Source of the DNA: Nonlabens sp.
GTDB lineage: Bacteria > Bacteroidota > Bacteroidia > Flavobacteriales > Flavobacteriaceae
NCBI GenBank assembly: GCA_020630715.1
Contig: JAHDIQ010000008.1
Span: forward strand, 1-64,000
Direction of reading: 5' to 3'
Length of the DNA: 64,000 bases
Shown: piece by piece, positions 7,792-16,873 of the stretch
Layout of the letters: each line of letters opens with the position of its first letter
Position numbering within the stretch: the first letter of the stretch is position 1
Position numbers and translations under genes: made by a program
Notes under the pieces: model-generated
Database searches by the model: none
Told to the model about the DNA's origin: nothing
Seen by the model: only the letters and a program-made list of their open reading frames with translations

Positions 7792-9048
7792 TTACATTCC
7801 AGTCCTGATCGCTTCTACAGGATCTAATCGTGATGCAGAAAATGCTGGGATAATTCCCGCAATCAGTCCTACCAGCATACTTACACCAGAACCTAATAAG
7901 ATATTATAAGTGGAAAGCACAAAAACAAAATCTTCTGATATACTATTTGCGACGACGGTTCCTATCCAGACAAATAGTAAACCGAATAATCCACCAAACA
8001 GTGCTAAAATCATTGCCTCAAAAAGAAACTGCGATAAAATAAAACGGTTTTTTGCTCCTAGTGATTTCTGAATACCGATAAGATTTGTACGTTCTTTTAC
8101 ACTTACAAACATGATATTAGCAATACCAAATCCGCCTACCAGCATTGAGAATCCAGAGATTACGATTCCTATAATGGTTAAGGTACTAGTTACTTGTTCT
8201 AAAAAATCTGCAAAACCTTTTAATGGGTTGATAAAGAACGTACTAATCTCTCCATCCTTTAGACCACGATAATTGCGTAGATTTTGTTCTAACATCGCGA
8301 TAAATTCGTCTTGATCTACTCCTTTTTTAGGTTTTAATATAATACAAGATGCTTTAGATCTATTATTATCACCGTAAAGTTTACGTGTGAAATTTACAGG
8401 TACATAAGCACTTTCATCCTTTGATGGTCCTAGTGACATTCCAGAACCAGACCTACTCATAACTCCTATTACTGTAAAACGATTCCCATACAGTCGCACG
8501 CGTTTGCCTATAGGACTGGTGTTTTTAAATAAGCTTTTTGCAACTTCATAGCCTAAAACGACAACAGGTGATCCACTAACAGATTCTGATTCGTTGAAAA
8601 AACGACCTTCATCTAATTTTATATTTTCAATATCATAAAATTCATGAGTACCAGGCGCGATGTTTACTCCGGTGGCTGTATTGTCTTCAAATTTGATACT
8701 TTCTGGCGATGAAAATACCGTGTAGGTAATCGCATCAATGTCTTCCATACTGCGTTTAAGCATTTGATATTCATCATAACTCACATTAGGAAAAGTCTCA
8801 TATTCATAAGGTTCTACATCTGTAGGACCAAAAGAAATACGCAACACATATATGGTAGAAATATCTACCGCACTTAAACCATCATTAATTTGACGTTCTA
8901 ATGAATCTACTGCGGCCAGAATCCCTATGATAGAAAAAATTCCTATGGTAACACCTAGTAATGAAAGAAATGTGCGCAGTAAATTAGTGGTAAGCGCATT
9001 CCATGCAAACGTAAAACTCTCTCGTAATACCCTAAGGTAAATTAGCAT
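7792..9048 (-). CDS. ABC transporter permease, MacB/FtsX family
   Basis: This 418-residue membrane protein has the MacB architecture. The first transmembrane helix is near residues 17-47 (FLSLLGVTIGIFSIIGIL). A large periplasmic MacB_PCD domain lies at about 50-280. A three-helix FtsX domain follows at the C terminus (GGFGIANIMFVSVKERTNLI and ASRLDPVEAIRTGM). Such permeases work as mechanotransmission exporters with a separate ATPase. No ATPase or membrane-fusion gene is adjacent here, so the partner must be encoded elsewhere. The ATG at 9048 gives the usual cytoplasmic lead-in. Confidence 0.9.
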   Translation of the reverse strand: MLIYLRVLRESFTFAWNALTTNLLRTFLSLLGVTIGIFSIIGILAAVDSLERQINDGLSAVDISTIYVLRISFGPTDVEPYEYETFPNVSYDEYQMLKRSMEDIDAITYTVFSSPESIKFEDNTATGVNIAPGTHEFYDIENIKLDEGRFFNESESVSGSPVVVLGYEVAKSLFKNTSPIGKRVRLYGNRFTVIGVMSRSGSGMSLGPSKDESAYVPVNFTRKLYGDNNRSKASCIILKPKKGVDQDEFIAMLEQNLRNYRGLKDGEISTFFINPLKGFADFLEQVTSTLTIIGIVISGFSMLVGGFGIANIMFVSVKERTNLIGIQKSLGAKNRFILSQFLFEAMILALFGGLFGLLFVWIGTVVANSISEDFVFVLSTYNILLGSGVSMLVGLIAGIIPAFSASRLDPVEAIRTGM

Positions 9049-9265
9049 GTGGTGATTATTAGTTAGATGTGTTAAAACTACACTTATTCATTGGACATAA
9101 ATGTTGTAGAAATGTTACATCCATAGAGAAAAAATAAAAGTGACATGAACACTAAACATAATTTAAACATCTGTTTTAAGATTATTCACTTGAGAATAAC
9201 GGCCTAATCTTTAAATGAGTTTTCAATTACCATTGTTAAAAAACGGTTCACTACTGTTGTTTTTA

Positions 9266-9287
9266 TTTCGCTTTCGCGAAAGCGAAA
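9266..9287. repeat. extended palindrome upstream of purH (22 bp)
   Basis: The 14-bp core at 9270-9283 is extended symmetrically by TTTC and GAAA on its flanks to a perfect 22-bp palindrome. It lies 51 bp before the purH start. Confidence 0.95.
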
Positions 9288-9338
9288 ACAGGATTAATAA
9301 ATTACTTTTACCACTTACTTTTTTAAGCATTTCACAAC

Positions 9339-10886
9339 ATGAGTACGATCAACGCAACATCTGCCTTAATTTCTGTTTTTCATAAAGATGGATTAGAACC
9401 TATTGTTCAAAAAATGAACGAGTTAGGGATAACTATTTATTCCACCGGTGGAACAGAAAAATTCATCACAGATCTAGGAATTCCAGTCGTTCCAGTAGAA
9501 GATGTGACCTCTTATCCATCCATTTTAGGCGGTCGGGTAAAGACTTTACATCCTAAAGTTTTTGGTGGGATTTTAAATCGTCGTGGTCATGAAGGTGATG
9601 AGTCACAATTAGCAGAGTTTGAGATTCCGCAAATTGATATTGTGATCGTGGATTTATATCCGTTTGAAAAAACTGTTGCTAGTGGTGCTAGCGAGCAAGA
9701 TATTATTGAGAAAATTGACATCGGTGGGATATCGTTAATTAGAGCAGCAGCAAAAAATTATAAGGATACCTTATGCGTTGCCACTATGGATGATTATGGC
9801 AAGTTGTTAAACGTTCTTAATGAAGGTAATGGTGCTACCACAGTAGATCAACGTAAAGAATTTGCAACTACGGCATTTAATGTTTCTTCACATTACGATA
9901 GTGCGATTTATAATTATTTTGCTGGTGATGCTGTAGATAAAGCCTTGAAATTAAGTGAGACCAGCGTGATGCCATTGAGATATGGAGAGAATCCACACCA
10001 GCGTGGATGGTTCTATGGTGATTTTGACGCGATGTTTACAAAACTTCACGGTAAAGCACTGTCATATAACAACCTACTAGACGTAGATGCGGCTGTGAAT
10101 TTAATGAGTGAGTTTGTGGATGATGCACCTACATTTGCGATTTTTAAACATAATAATGCTTGTGGTGTCGCGCAGCGTGATACGATTCATCAGGCTTATG
10201 TAGATGCGCTGGCTGGTGATCCTGTTTCTGCTTTTGGCGGGATTTTAATTTCTAATAAAACAATTGATGTTGCAACCGCAAATGAGATTCATAAACTGTT
10301 TTGTGAGGTCGTGATCGCTCCTTCTTTTGATGCAGATGCGCTAGAAATTCTTAAAGGAAAGAAAAATAGAATCATGTTAGAGTTGGTGGATGGCGCGCTT
10401 TCGCAAAAGCGTAACACAAACGCCCTAGAAGTAAGAGCTAGCCTTAATGGTTATCTAGTTCAGGACGCTAATTTAAAAACAGATGCTAAAGAAGATTTGA
10501 AAACAGCAACAACGCTAGAGCCTACAAGTGAACAAATTGAAGATCTATTATTTGCTTCTAAATTATGTAAGCATACTAAGTCTAATACCATCGTTCTTGC
10601 AAAAAACAAACAATTATGCGCCAGTGGAACTGGTCAGACCTCAAGAGTAGATGCTTTAAATCAAGCGATTCATAAAGCAACTAGTTTTAAGTTTGATTTA
10701 AATGGTGCTGTCATGGCAAGCGATGCATTTTTCCCGTTTCCAGATTGTGTAGAAATTGCAGACCATGCAGGAATTAAAGCCGTAATTCAACCTGGCGGAA
10801 GCATAAAAGACGAATTATCTATAGATTATTGCAATAAAAACGAAATAACGATGGTTTTTACAGGCACAAGACATTTTAAACACTAA
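9339..10886 (+). CDS. purH: bifunctional AICAR transformylase / IMP cyclohydrolase
   Basis: PurH carries out the last two steps of purine synthesis: formylation of AICAR with 10-formyl-tetrahydrofolate, then ring closure to IMP. The MGS-like IMP cyclohydrolase domain covers about residues 1-190 (STGGT, GGRVKTLHPK). The transformylase domain covers about 195-515 (RYGENPHQ, FKHNNACGVA with the catalytic Lys-His, and SDAFFPFPD). At 515 residues it is full length. A degenerate palindrome at 10397 is read as LSQKR. The gene has its own leader with an extended palindrome and is followed by the mre operon, which has its own promoter. Confidence 0.97.
   Translation: MSTINATSALISVFHKDGLEPIVQKMNELGITIYSTGGTEKFITDLGIPVVPVEDVTSYPSILGGRVKTLHPKVFGGILNRRGHEGDESQLAEFEIPQIDIVIVDLYPFEKTVASGASEQDIIEKIDIGGISLIRAAAKNYKDTLCVATMDDYGKLLNVLNEGNGATTVDQRKEFATTAFNVSSHYDSAIYNYFAGDAVDKALKLSETSVMPLRYGENPHQRGWFYGDFDAMFTKLHGKALSYNNLLDVDAAVNLMSEFVDDAPTFAIFKHNNACGVAQRDTIHQAYVDALAGDPVSAFGGILISNKTIDVATANEIHKLFCEVVIAPSFDADALEILKGKKNRIMLELVDGALSQKRNTNALEVRASLNGYLVQDANLKTDAKEDLKTATTLEPTSEQIEDLLFASKLCKHTKSNTIVLAKNKQLCASGTGQTSRVDALNQAIHKATSFKFDLNGAVMASDAFFPFPDCVEIADHAGIKAVIQPGGSIKDELSIDYCNKNEITMVFTGTRHFKH
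10397..10410. repeat. degenerate palindrome inside purH
   Basis: GCTTTCGCAAAAGC, one mismatch from the 14-bp consensus, read as Leu-Ser-Gln-Lys-Arg. Confidence 0.85.
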
Positions 10887-10895
10887 GAATTATCT

Positions 10896-10903
10896 TAGCT
10901 TTG
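10896..10903 (+). promoter_or_regulatory. -7 promoter element of the mre operon
   Basis: TAGCTTTG matches TAnnTTTG, 41 bp before mreB and just after the purH stop. The -33 element is weak. Confidence 0.5.
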
Positions 10904-10944
10904 TAATGCTCAAGTAATTAACCCTTTTTTTCTCTCAATTTCAT

Positions 10945-11973
10945 ATGGGATTTTTTGATTTCCTCACAGAAGATATAGCAATCGATTTAGGTACGGCTAA
11001 TACATTAATTATACATAACGGTAAAGTAGTTGTGGATAGTCCATCCATTGTTGCACGAGATCGTATTACCGGTAAAATAATCGCTGTAGGAAAAGAAGCT
11101 GCTATGATGCAGGGAAAGACTCATGAAAATATCAAAACGATTAGACCTTTAAAAGATGGTGTAATCGCAGATTTTGATGCGAGTGAGAAAATGATCTCTA
11201 TGTTTATCAAAGAGATTCCAGCTTTAAAGAAAAAATTATTCACTCCAGCATTGCGTATGGTGATTTGTATTCCATCTGGAATTACAGAAGTAGAAATGCG
11301 AGCTGTAAAGGATAGTGCAGAGCGTGTGAATGGTAAAGAAGTTTATTTGATTCATGAGCCTATGGCAGCAGCTATAGGAATAGGTGTAGATATCATGCAA
11401 CCTAAAGGAAACATGATCGTAGATATAGGTGGTGGTACTACAGAGATCGCGGTCATCGCACTTGGCGGAATTGTATGTGATCGATCTGTGAAAATTGCTG
11501 GAGATGTATTCACAAATGATATCGTTTATTACATGCGTACACAACACAATCTGTATGTAGGTGAACGTACAGCCGAGAAAATTAAAATTCAAATAGGTGC
11601 CGCTACGGAAGATTTAGAAATGCCGCCAGAAGAAATGAATGTTCAAGGTCGTGACCTTTTAAGCGGTAAGCCTAAAGAGGTTAGGCTAGGATATCGTGAG
11701 ATTGCAAAAGCGTTAGATAAATCTATTTTACGTGTAGAAGATGCGGTGATGGAAACCTTATCACAAACACCTCCAGAACTAGCAGCAGATATTTATAATA
11801 CAGGTATTTACCTTGCTGGTGGTGGTTCTATGTTACGCGGTCTAGATAAACGATTATCTCAAAAAACAGACCTACCCGTTTATATTGCAGAAGATCCATT
11901 AAGAGCTGTAGTACGTGGTACTGGTCTTACCTTAAAAAATATTGAACGTTATAAGAGTGTTCTAGCTAAATAG
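10945..11973 (+). CDS. mreB: rod shape-determining protein MreB
   Basis: MreB is the bacterial actin that forms membrane-bound filaments and guides the elongasome. The 342-residue protein shows the actin-fold phosphate 1 motif DLGTANT (about 14-20), the phosphate 2 motif DIGGGTTEIAV near 160-170, the adenosine motif GGGSMLRGLD near 290, and an amphipathic N terminus (MGFFDFLTED) for membrane binding. It is the first gene of mreB-mreC-mreD-mrdA-rodA, and mreC starts 9 bp after its stop. The start at 10945 matches homologues. Confidence 0.97.
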   Translation: MGFFDFLTEDIAIDLGTANTLIIHNGKVVVDSPSIVARDRITGKIIAVGKEAAMMQGKTHENIKTIRPLKDGVIADFDASEKMISMFIKEIPALKKKLFTPALRMVICIPSGITEVEMRAVKDSAERVNGKEVYLIHEPMAAAIGIGVDIMQPKGNMIVDIGGGTTEIAVIALGGIVCDRSVKIAGDVFTNDIVYYMRTQHNLYVGERTAEKIKIQIGAATEDLEMPPEEMNVQGRDLLSGKPKEVRLGYREIAKALDKSILRVEDAVMETLSQTPPELAADIYNTGIYLAGGGSMLRGLDKRLSQKTDLPVYIAEDPLRAVVRGTGLTLKNIERYKSVLAK

Positions 11974-11982
11974 TAGTCTCTC

Positions 11983-12810
11983 ATGCAGCAAATTTTTAAT
12001 TTTCTGATTAAAAACAGAAATCTACTGCTGTATCTTTTATTGGCGTTTATTGGTTTGATTTTTACAGTTCAAAACCATTCGTACCATCGCAACTCATTTA
12101 TTCATTCTACAGGTGCTTTTACAGGTTATTTTTTAGAGAAGCAATCTAGTGTTTCTTCATATTTTGACTTAGATGATGAGAATCAACTACTGCGTGAAGA
12201 AAATGCAAAATTGCGTATGTTACTAGGTGATCAGGCAGATAGTTTGTTAAGTAGTTCTGTGGTTTTTTATAATTCTAGTAAAACGCCATTTGAGGTTTTT
12301 CCCGCTAGAGTGATTAAAAACAGATATGCTTACAGAGACAATTTTCTTACCATTGATATAGGAGCGCAAGAAGATATTAAGGAAGATATGGGCGTGATTA
12401 CTACAAATGGAATTTTAGGAGTAGTAGATAAAGTAGGAAGTAGGTATTCTAGAGTTATTTCTGTGTTGAATTCTGAAATTTCTTTGAACGCACAGATTAA
12501 AGGAACAAATACCATAGGCTCATTAACATGGAATGGAAACAGTCCCTACCTTATGAATTTAGAGGATGTTCCTAGACTTGCTAAAGTCGTTAAAGGTGAT
12601 ACCATTATCACAGGACAGCAATCCACTACGTTTCCACCAGATATTTTAATAGGCGTGGTAAAGGATGCTCAACTTATCGATAACGGCAGTCGTTATAAAA
12701 TCGATGTACAATTATTCAATGACATGACTAATGTAGGTACTGCCTATGTCATAAGAAATAGAGATCTAGAAGAAATTCAGGAAATTAATAATCTAGAGGA
12801 AGATGAATAA
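11983..12810 (+). CDS. mreC: rod shape-determining protein MreC
   Basis: MreC is a bitopic periplasmic scaffold of the elongasome that activates PBP2/RodA. The 275-residue protein has one N-terminal helix (about 14-29, LLLYLLLAFIGLIFTV). A coiled coil follows at about 65-80 (ENQLLREENAKLRMLLG), then the double beta-barrel periplasmic domain (VITTNGILGVVDKVG, TGQQSTTFPPDILIGVV). It ends with an acidic tail. The stop overlaps the mreD start by 8 bp, indicating coupled translation. Confidence 0.95.
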   Translation: MQQIFNFLIKNRNLLLYLLLAFIGLIFTVQNHSYHRNSFIHSTGAFTGYFLEKQSSVSSYFDLDDENQLLREENAKLRMLLGDQADSLLSSSVVFYNSSKTPFEVFPARVIKNRYAYRDNFLTIDIGAQEDIKEDMGVITTNGILGVVDKVGSRYSRVISVLNSEISLNAQIKGTNTIGSLTWNGNSPYLMNLEDVPRLAKVVKGDTIITGQQSTTFPPDILIGVVKDAQLIDNGSRYKIDVQLFNDMTNVGTAYVIRNRDLEEIQEINNLEEDE

Positions 12811-13312
12811 TGTAATTGTACATAATGCCGTGCGCTTTGTTGCATTATTAATATTGCAACTATTCTTCATGGATCAAATCAATTTTTTAGGGTACATCAA
12901 TCCTATGGTGTACATCTTTTTTGTATTGTTGTTTCCTTTAGAGAATAATAGATGGGGATTTTTATTATTAGCTTTTTTGCTAGGCATTATCATGGATACT
13001 TTTCAGGATACAGGTGGCGCACACGCTGTGGCGACAGTAACGCTTGCTTTTATGAGACCGTTATTATTGAAATTAGTTTATGGTCAAGGATATCTCACTA
13101 AGAATTTAAAAATAATACAGTCACCACTAGACCGTTTTTTATTGTTGTTACTTCTTGCTATAGTAGTACATCACGTGTTACTTTTTGCGCTTGTGATTTT
13201 TAACACTAGTCAGATACTTTATATTTTAAAGTTAACGTTGAGTATAGGTATTGCTAGTTATATCATGATTACCATTCTGTTTTTATTATTTAGTAAGCGT
13301 AAAGAACAATGA
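12803..13312 (+). CDS. mreD: rod shape-determining protein MreD
   Basis: This is a hydrophobic 169-residue integral membrane component of the elongasome with five or six predicted helices. The conserved pieces are FLLAFLLGIIMDTFQ and the preceding FPLENNRW. The gene overlaps mreC by 8 bp and mrdA by 4 bp (ATGA type), so the operon is translationally coupled. Confidence 0.92.
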   Translation: MNNVIVHNAVRFVALLILQLFFMDQINFLGYINPMVYIFFVLLFPLENNRWGFLLLAFLLGIIMDTFQDTGGAHAVATVTLAFMRPLLLKLVYGQGYLTKNLKIIQSPLDRFLLLLLLAIVVHHVLLFALVIFNTSQILYILKLTLSIGIASYIMITILFLLFSKRKEQ

Positions 13313-15225
13313 GAAAATTATTACTCTTAGCGGTCGTTACACTCGTAGGATTTATATTCCTAGGAGCACTTTTTAATTTACAGGTTTTAAAAACGGATGA
13401 GTATCAAATTAAAGCAGCACTTAACGCAGTAAAAAAAGTACGCGATTATCCTGAACGCGGTTTCATCTATGATCGTGATGGTGATTTAATGGTGGCAAAT
13501 CAAGTGGCCTACGATGTGATGGTAATTCCTAGAGACATTAGAAAACTAGATACCTTACAATTAAGTGAACTCTTAAAAATTGATAAACAACGATTAATAG
13601 ATCAAATTGAAAAGGCAAGAATATGGTCACCATTTAGACCTAGTGTCGTTATTCCACAATTAACCCAAGAGGAATACGCGCCGTTACAAGAAAAGTTACG
13701 CAGGTTTCCTGGTTTTTATATCCAGCGTAGATCCTTGCGTAAATATCTAGTAGATCATAGCGCCAGTGTGTTAGGTTACATTAGAGAAGTGAATCAGCGC
13801 ACGGTAGAGAATGATCCTTATTATCAACAAGGTGATCTTGCCGGTAAAAGTGGTATTGAGTTACAATATGAAGAATTATTGCGTGGTCGTAAAGGCGTCA
13901 AGCATTTTGTAAGAGATCGATTAGGTAGAGCTTTAGAATCTTATGAAAATGGTAAGTACGATACCATACCTAAATCTGGTGCAGACCTTACTGTAACCTT
14001 AGATAAGGATTTACAAGCCTATGGCGAACTACTAATGAGCAATAAACGCGGTGGTATTGTAGCCATAGAACCTAAAACAGGCGAAATACTCTCATTAATC
14101 ACAGCGCCTAATTATGATCCTAGCTTACTTATGGGACGTGATCGCTCTAAAAACATCAATAAATTACTACGCGATACACTAGCCAGACCTAACGTAAATC
14201 GAGCTTTACAAGCGCAGTATGCGCCAGGATCTCCTTTTAAAGTATTAAACGCTTTAGTAGGACTAGAAGAAGGCGTTATTACTACTACAGAAAGATTAAC
14301 CTGTAGGCATGGTTATGATTACGGTGGTAGAAAACCTTTAGGATGCCATAGCCATAAATCGCCTCTTGCTTTAAATACAGGTATTGCCGAATCTTGTAAT
14401 GCTTATTTTGCTCAGGTTTACAGACGAATTATAGAAAAAGCTCCAGATGCGCATGAAGGAATGGATAACTGGAATAGGCATATCAAAAGCTTTGGACTAG
14501 GAAACTATTTAGGATATGACTTACCTGTAGGGCAACCTGGAAGAGTGCCAGATGGTGATTACTATGATCGCTGGTATCCTAATCATAAATGGTATGCGCC
14601 TACCACCATTTCTAATGCTATAGGTCAAGGTGAAATAGCTACAACTCCTATTCAGCTTGCTAATATGACTGCAGCTATAGCAAATAGAGGTTATTTCTAT
14701 AGACCACATATTATTAAAGAAATAGATGGTAAACCTATAGATAATCCAGACTATACGGTTAAGAATATGACGACAGTGTCTACAGAACATTTTCAGCCTG
14801 TTATTGATGGAATGACTGCGGTATATAAAACGGGAACGGCAAAATATGCTCAAATTCCTGATATAGAAATTTGTGGAAAAACGGGAACCGTAGAAAACTT
14901 TGTTAAGATTGATGGTAAACGTACACAGCTCACAGATCATTCAGTTTTCATAGCATTTGCGCCCAAAGATGATCCACAAATCGCCATTGCAGTTTTTGTA
15001 GAAAATGGATATTGGGGTTCTAGGTATGCGGCAAAGATTGCCAGTCTCATGATAGAAAAACACATTAAAGGCGATATTACACGTAAAGATTTAGAAAATT
15101 ACTTATTGACTCGCAGTCTGGAATATGAGTATGCAAAACCTCATAGCGGTATTCCTTTTGAGATTAATGAACCTACAGATATCAATGCGCGCATCCAGCA
15201 ACCAGAGCAACCGTCGCTAAATTAA
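13309..15225 (+). CDS. mrdA: penicillin-binding protein 2 (elongasome transpeptidase)
   Basis: This 638-residue class B PBP cross-links peptidoglycan during elongation. It has an N-terminal anchor (LLLLAVVTLVGFIFLGAL), then a pedestal/dimerisation domain (ERGFIYDRDGD and AGKSGIELQYE). The transpeptidase domain follows with all three active-site motifs in order: SxxK in APGSPFK, SxN in ESCNAYF and KTG in GKTGTVENF. It lies between mreD and rodA, its glycosyltransferase partner. The C-terminal tail beyond about residue 590 is proline- and glutamate-rich and probably unstructured. Confidence 0.95.
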   Translation: MRKLLLLAVVTLVGFIFLGALFNLQVLKTDEYQIKAALNAVKKVRDYPERGFIYDRDGDLMVANQVAYDVMVIPRDIRKLDTLQLSELLKIDKQRLIDQIEKARIWSPFRPSVVIPQLTQEEYAPLQEKLRRFPGFYIQRRSLRKYLVDHSASVLGYIREVNQRTVENDPYYQQGDLAGKSGIELQYEELLRGRKGVKHFVRDRLGRALESYENGKYDTIPKSGADLTVTLDKDLQAYGELLMSNKRGGIVAIEPKTGEILSLITAPNYDPSLLMGRDRSKNINKLLRDTLARPNVNRALQAQYAPGSPFKVLNALVGLEEGVITTTERLTCRHGYDYGGRKPLGCHSHKSPLALNTGIAESCNAYFAQVYRRIIEKAPDAHEGMDNWNRHIKSFGLGNYLGYDLPVGQPGRVPDGDYYDRWYPNHKWYAPTTISNAIGQGEIATTPIQLANMTAAIANRGYFYRPHIIKEIDGKPIDNPDYTVKNMTTVSTEHFQPVIDGMTAVYKTGTAKYAQIPDIEICGKTGTVENFVKIDGKRTQLTDHSVFIAFAPKDDPQIAIAVFVENGYWGSRYAAKIASLMIEKHIKGDITRKDLENYLLTRSLEYEYAKPHSGIPFEINEPTDINARIQQPEQPSLN

Positions 15226-15229
15226 TCAG

Positions 15230-16507
15230 ATGGGAATAGGAGATAAGCCAAAATTTGATATCTATATCATATTCACCTATTTAGCCTTAATAGCAATAGG
15301 ATGGATTACCATCTATTCTGCCGCACCAGTAAAGGAATACAGCACCATCTTTGATTTTAATGAACTTTATGGTAAGCAGCTGCTGTGGATAGGATTAGCG
15401 CTATTTCTAGGAATCATCATATGTTCCATAGAAGTCAAATTCTATGAACGTTTTGCCAGTATCATCTATGTCATCTCTATATTAAGCCTCATAGGATTAT
15501 TTATAGCAGGAAAAGAAATTAATGGTGCAAAGTCTTGGTATTCTCTAGGAAGTATGACTTTACAACCTAGCGAATTTGCAAAAGCAGCTACTGCACTAGC
15601 CGTTGCAAAATTCCTAAGTGGGATTAATATTTCTGTAAAAAACATACGCGATTTACTCATCGTAGGGTTCATCATTGCATTGCCAGCGCTCATTATTATA
15701 CCGCAACCAGATCCAGGAAGTGCCTTAGTTTATGGTGCTTTTTTCTTTGCACTACATCGGGAAGGCGTTTCGCTATGGTACTTAAGTCTGGTACTGGTCG
15801 CTATTGGAATATTTTTAGGGACACTTGCCATAGGATCATTATGGATAGGATTGATAGTTTTAGTGGTTGTGGTGGTGTTGTTTATGCTTTCGCGAAAGCG
15901 TAATCACAAGAAACGATTACCTAAGCCTAAAATTTCTCATTATCTAGCGGCACTGGTCGTTTGTGTGCTATTTTCACTAGTTTCTAAGTCTATTTTTGAC
16001 AACGCTTTAGCAGACAGACATCGCGATCGTATAAATAGTGTCTTAGGTAAAATTGAAGATACCCAAGGAGTAGAGTATAATATTGTTCAAAGTAAAATTA
16101 CCATAGGTAGTGGTGGCTGGACAGGAAAAGGATTGCTTAAAGGAACACAAACACAAGGCGGATTTGTCCCAGAACAAGAAACCGATTTTATTTTTAGCGC
16201 CATAGGTGAAGAATGGGGCTTTTTAGGAACGGCGACAGTTGTGATCTTATTCATGTTTTTAATCTACCGCATCATCATCATGGCCGAAAGACAGCGCAAT
16301 CAATTTGCACGAGTTTATGGATATGGTGTAGCGGGAATTTTCTTCTTTCATTTTTTTATCAATATAGGAATGGTACTAGGATTACTTCCTACGGTAGGAA
16401 TACCATTGCCGTTTATGAGTTACGGTGGTAGCGGTTTATGGGGCTTTACGATATTACTATTCATTTTTGTGAAATTAGATGCGCACCGCATGAGTTATGA
16501 GCATTAA
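15230..16507 (+). CDS. rodA: rod shape-determining protein RodA (peptidoglycan glycosyltransferase)
   Basis: RodA is a SEDS-family glycosyltransferase that polymerises lipid II with PBP2. The 425-residue protein has about ten helices and the conserved segments GAKSWYSLG (early), QPSEFAKAA, QPDPGSALV, the catalytic-loop region EQETDFIFSAIGEEWGF, and PFMSYGGSG near the C terminus. A palindrome copy at 15886 encodes LSRKR in a cytoplasmic-looking loop (FMLSRKRNHKKRLPKPK), where extra basic residues are tolerated. It is the last gene of the mre operon, and no clear terminator follows. Confidence 0.95.
   Translation: MGIGDKPKFDIYIIFTYLALIAIGWITIYSAAPVKEYSTIFDFNELYGKQLLWIGLALFLGIIICSIEVKFYERFASIIYVISILSLIGLFIAGKEINGAKSWYSLGSMTLQPSEFAKAATALAVAKFLSGINISVKNIRDLLIVGFIIALPALIIIPQPDPGSALVYGAFFFALHREGVSLWYLSLVLVAIGIFLGTLAIGSLWIGLIVLVVVVVLFMLSRKRNHKKRLPKPKISHYLAALVVCVLFSLVSKSIFDNALADRHRDRINSVLGKIEDTQGVEYNIVQSKITIGSGGWTGKGLLKGTQTQGGFVPEQETDFIFSAIGEEWGFLGTATVVILFMFLIYRIIIMAERQRNQFARVYGYGVAGIFFFHFFINIGMVLGLLPTVGIPLPFMSYGGSGLWGFTILLFIFVKLDAHRMSYEH
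15886..15899. repeat. 14-bp palindrome GCTTTCGCGAAAGC, inside rodA
   Basis: Perfect copy, read in the second phase as Leu-Ser-Arg-Lys-Arg. Confidence 0.97.
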
Positions 16508-16873
16508 TAAAGGAAATAAATTCCAAATCCCAAACATAAAAATTTCAAAAATTCCATTGCACAAACTGCGAGTCACTGCCACCAGTGTGCGAGGATTTAA
16601 TCTGTTGAGGTGGATTGAACTAAGGATGATTTAATTGCTACAAAAAGAAATACATCACAGGCAGTATTTAAAGGTGAATTCTGATTTAGACAATGCCAGC
16701 ACTTATAGTTAGCTTGTCAAATCCCACAAGATTTTTTTATTCATAAAACAATCCTCGCTACCAACATGCCAAGTTTTTGTCTTGGTATGTTTGGTTAAAA
16801 GTTAAATACACAGGTTACTAGTATGATAACTTTTATGGTTGCATTATTGGGCTGTGCTGGTCATTATAATGCA
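16508..16873. other. gene-free stretch between converging rodA and the NUC1 nuclease
   Basis: No convincing ORF is present. It holds a 9-bp inverted pair, GCGAGGATT at 16589-16597 and AATCCTCGC at 16750-16758. It also has an imperfect hairpin near 16760-16795 (CAACATGCCAAG against CTTGGTATGTTTGG). These may be remnants of a small degraded element or terminators. Nothing more can be supported. Confidence 0.5.

Noticed and set aside
7792-9048. A complete macrolide-type efflux operon (MacA-MacB)
   Set aside because: Only the permease half is present; no ATPase domain or membrane-fusion gene is adjacent, so no drug-efflux claim is made.
11236-11592. Long minus-strand ORF of 118 codons opposite mreB
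   Set aside because: It lies wholly inside mreB, and its predicted product is Cys/His/Tyr-rich without domain features; a codon-usage shadow.
14521-14940. Minus-strand ORF of 139 codons opposite mrdA
   Set aside because: Fully inside the transpeptidase domain of mrdA on the other strand; low-complexity Ile/Arg-rich product, so a shadow.
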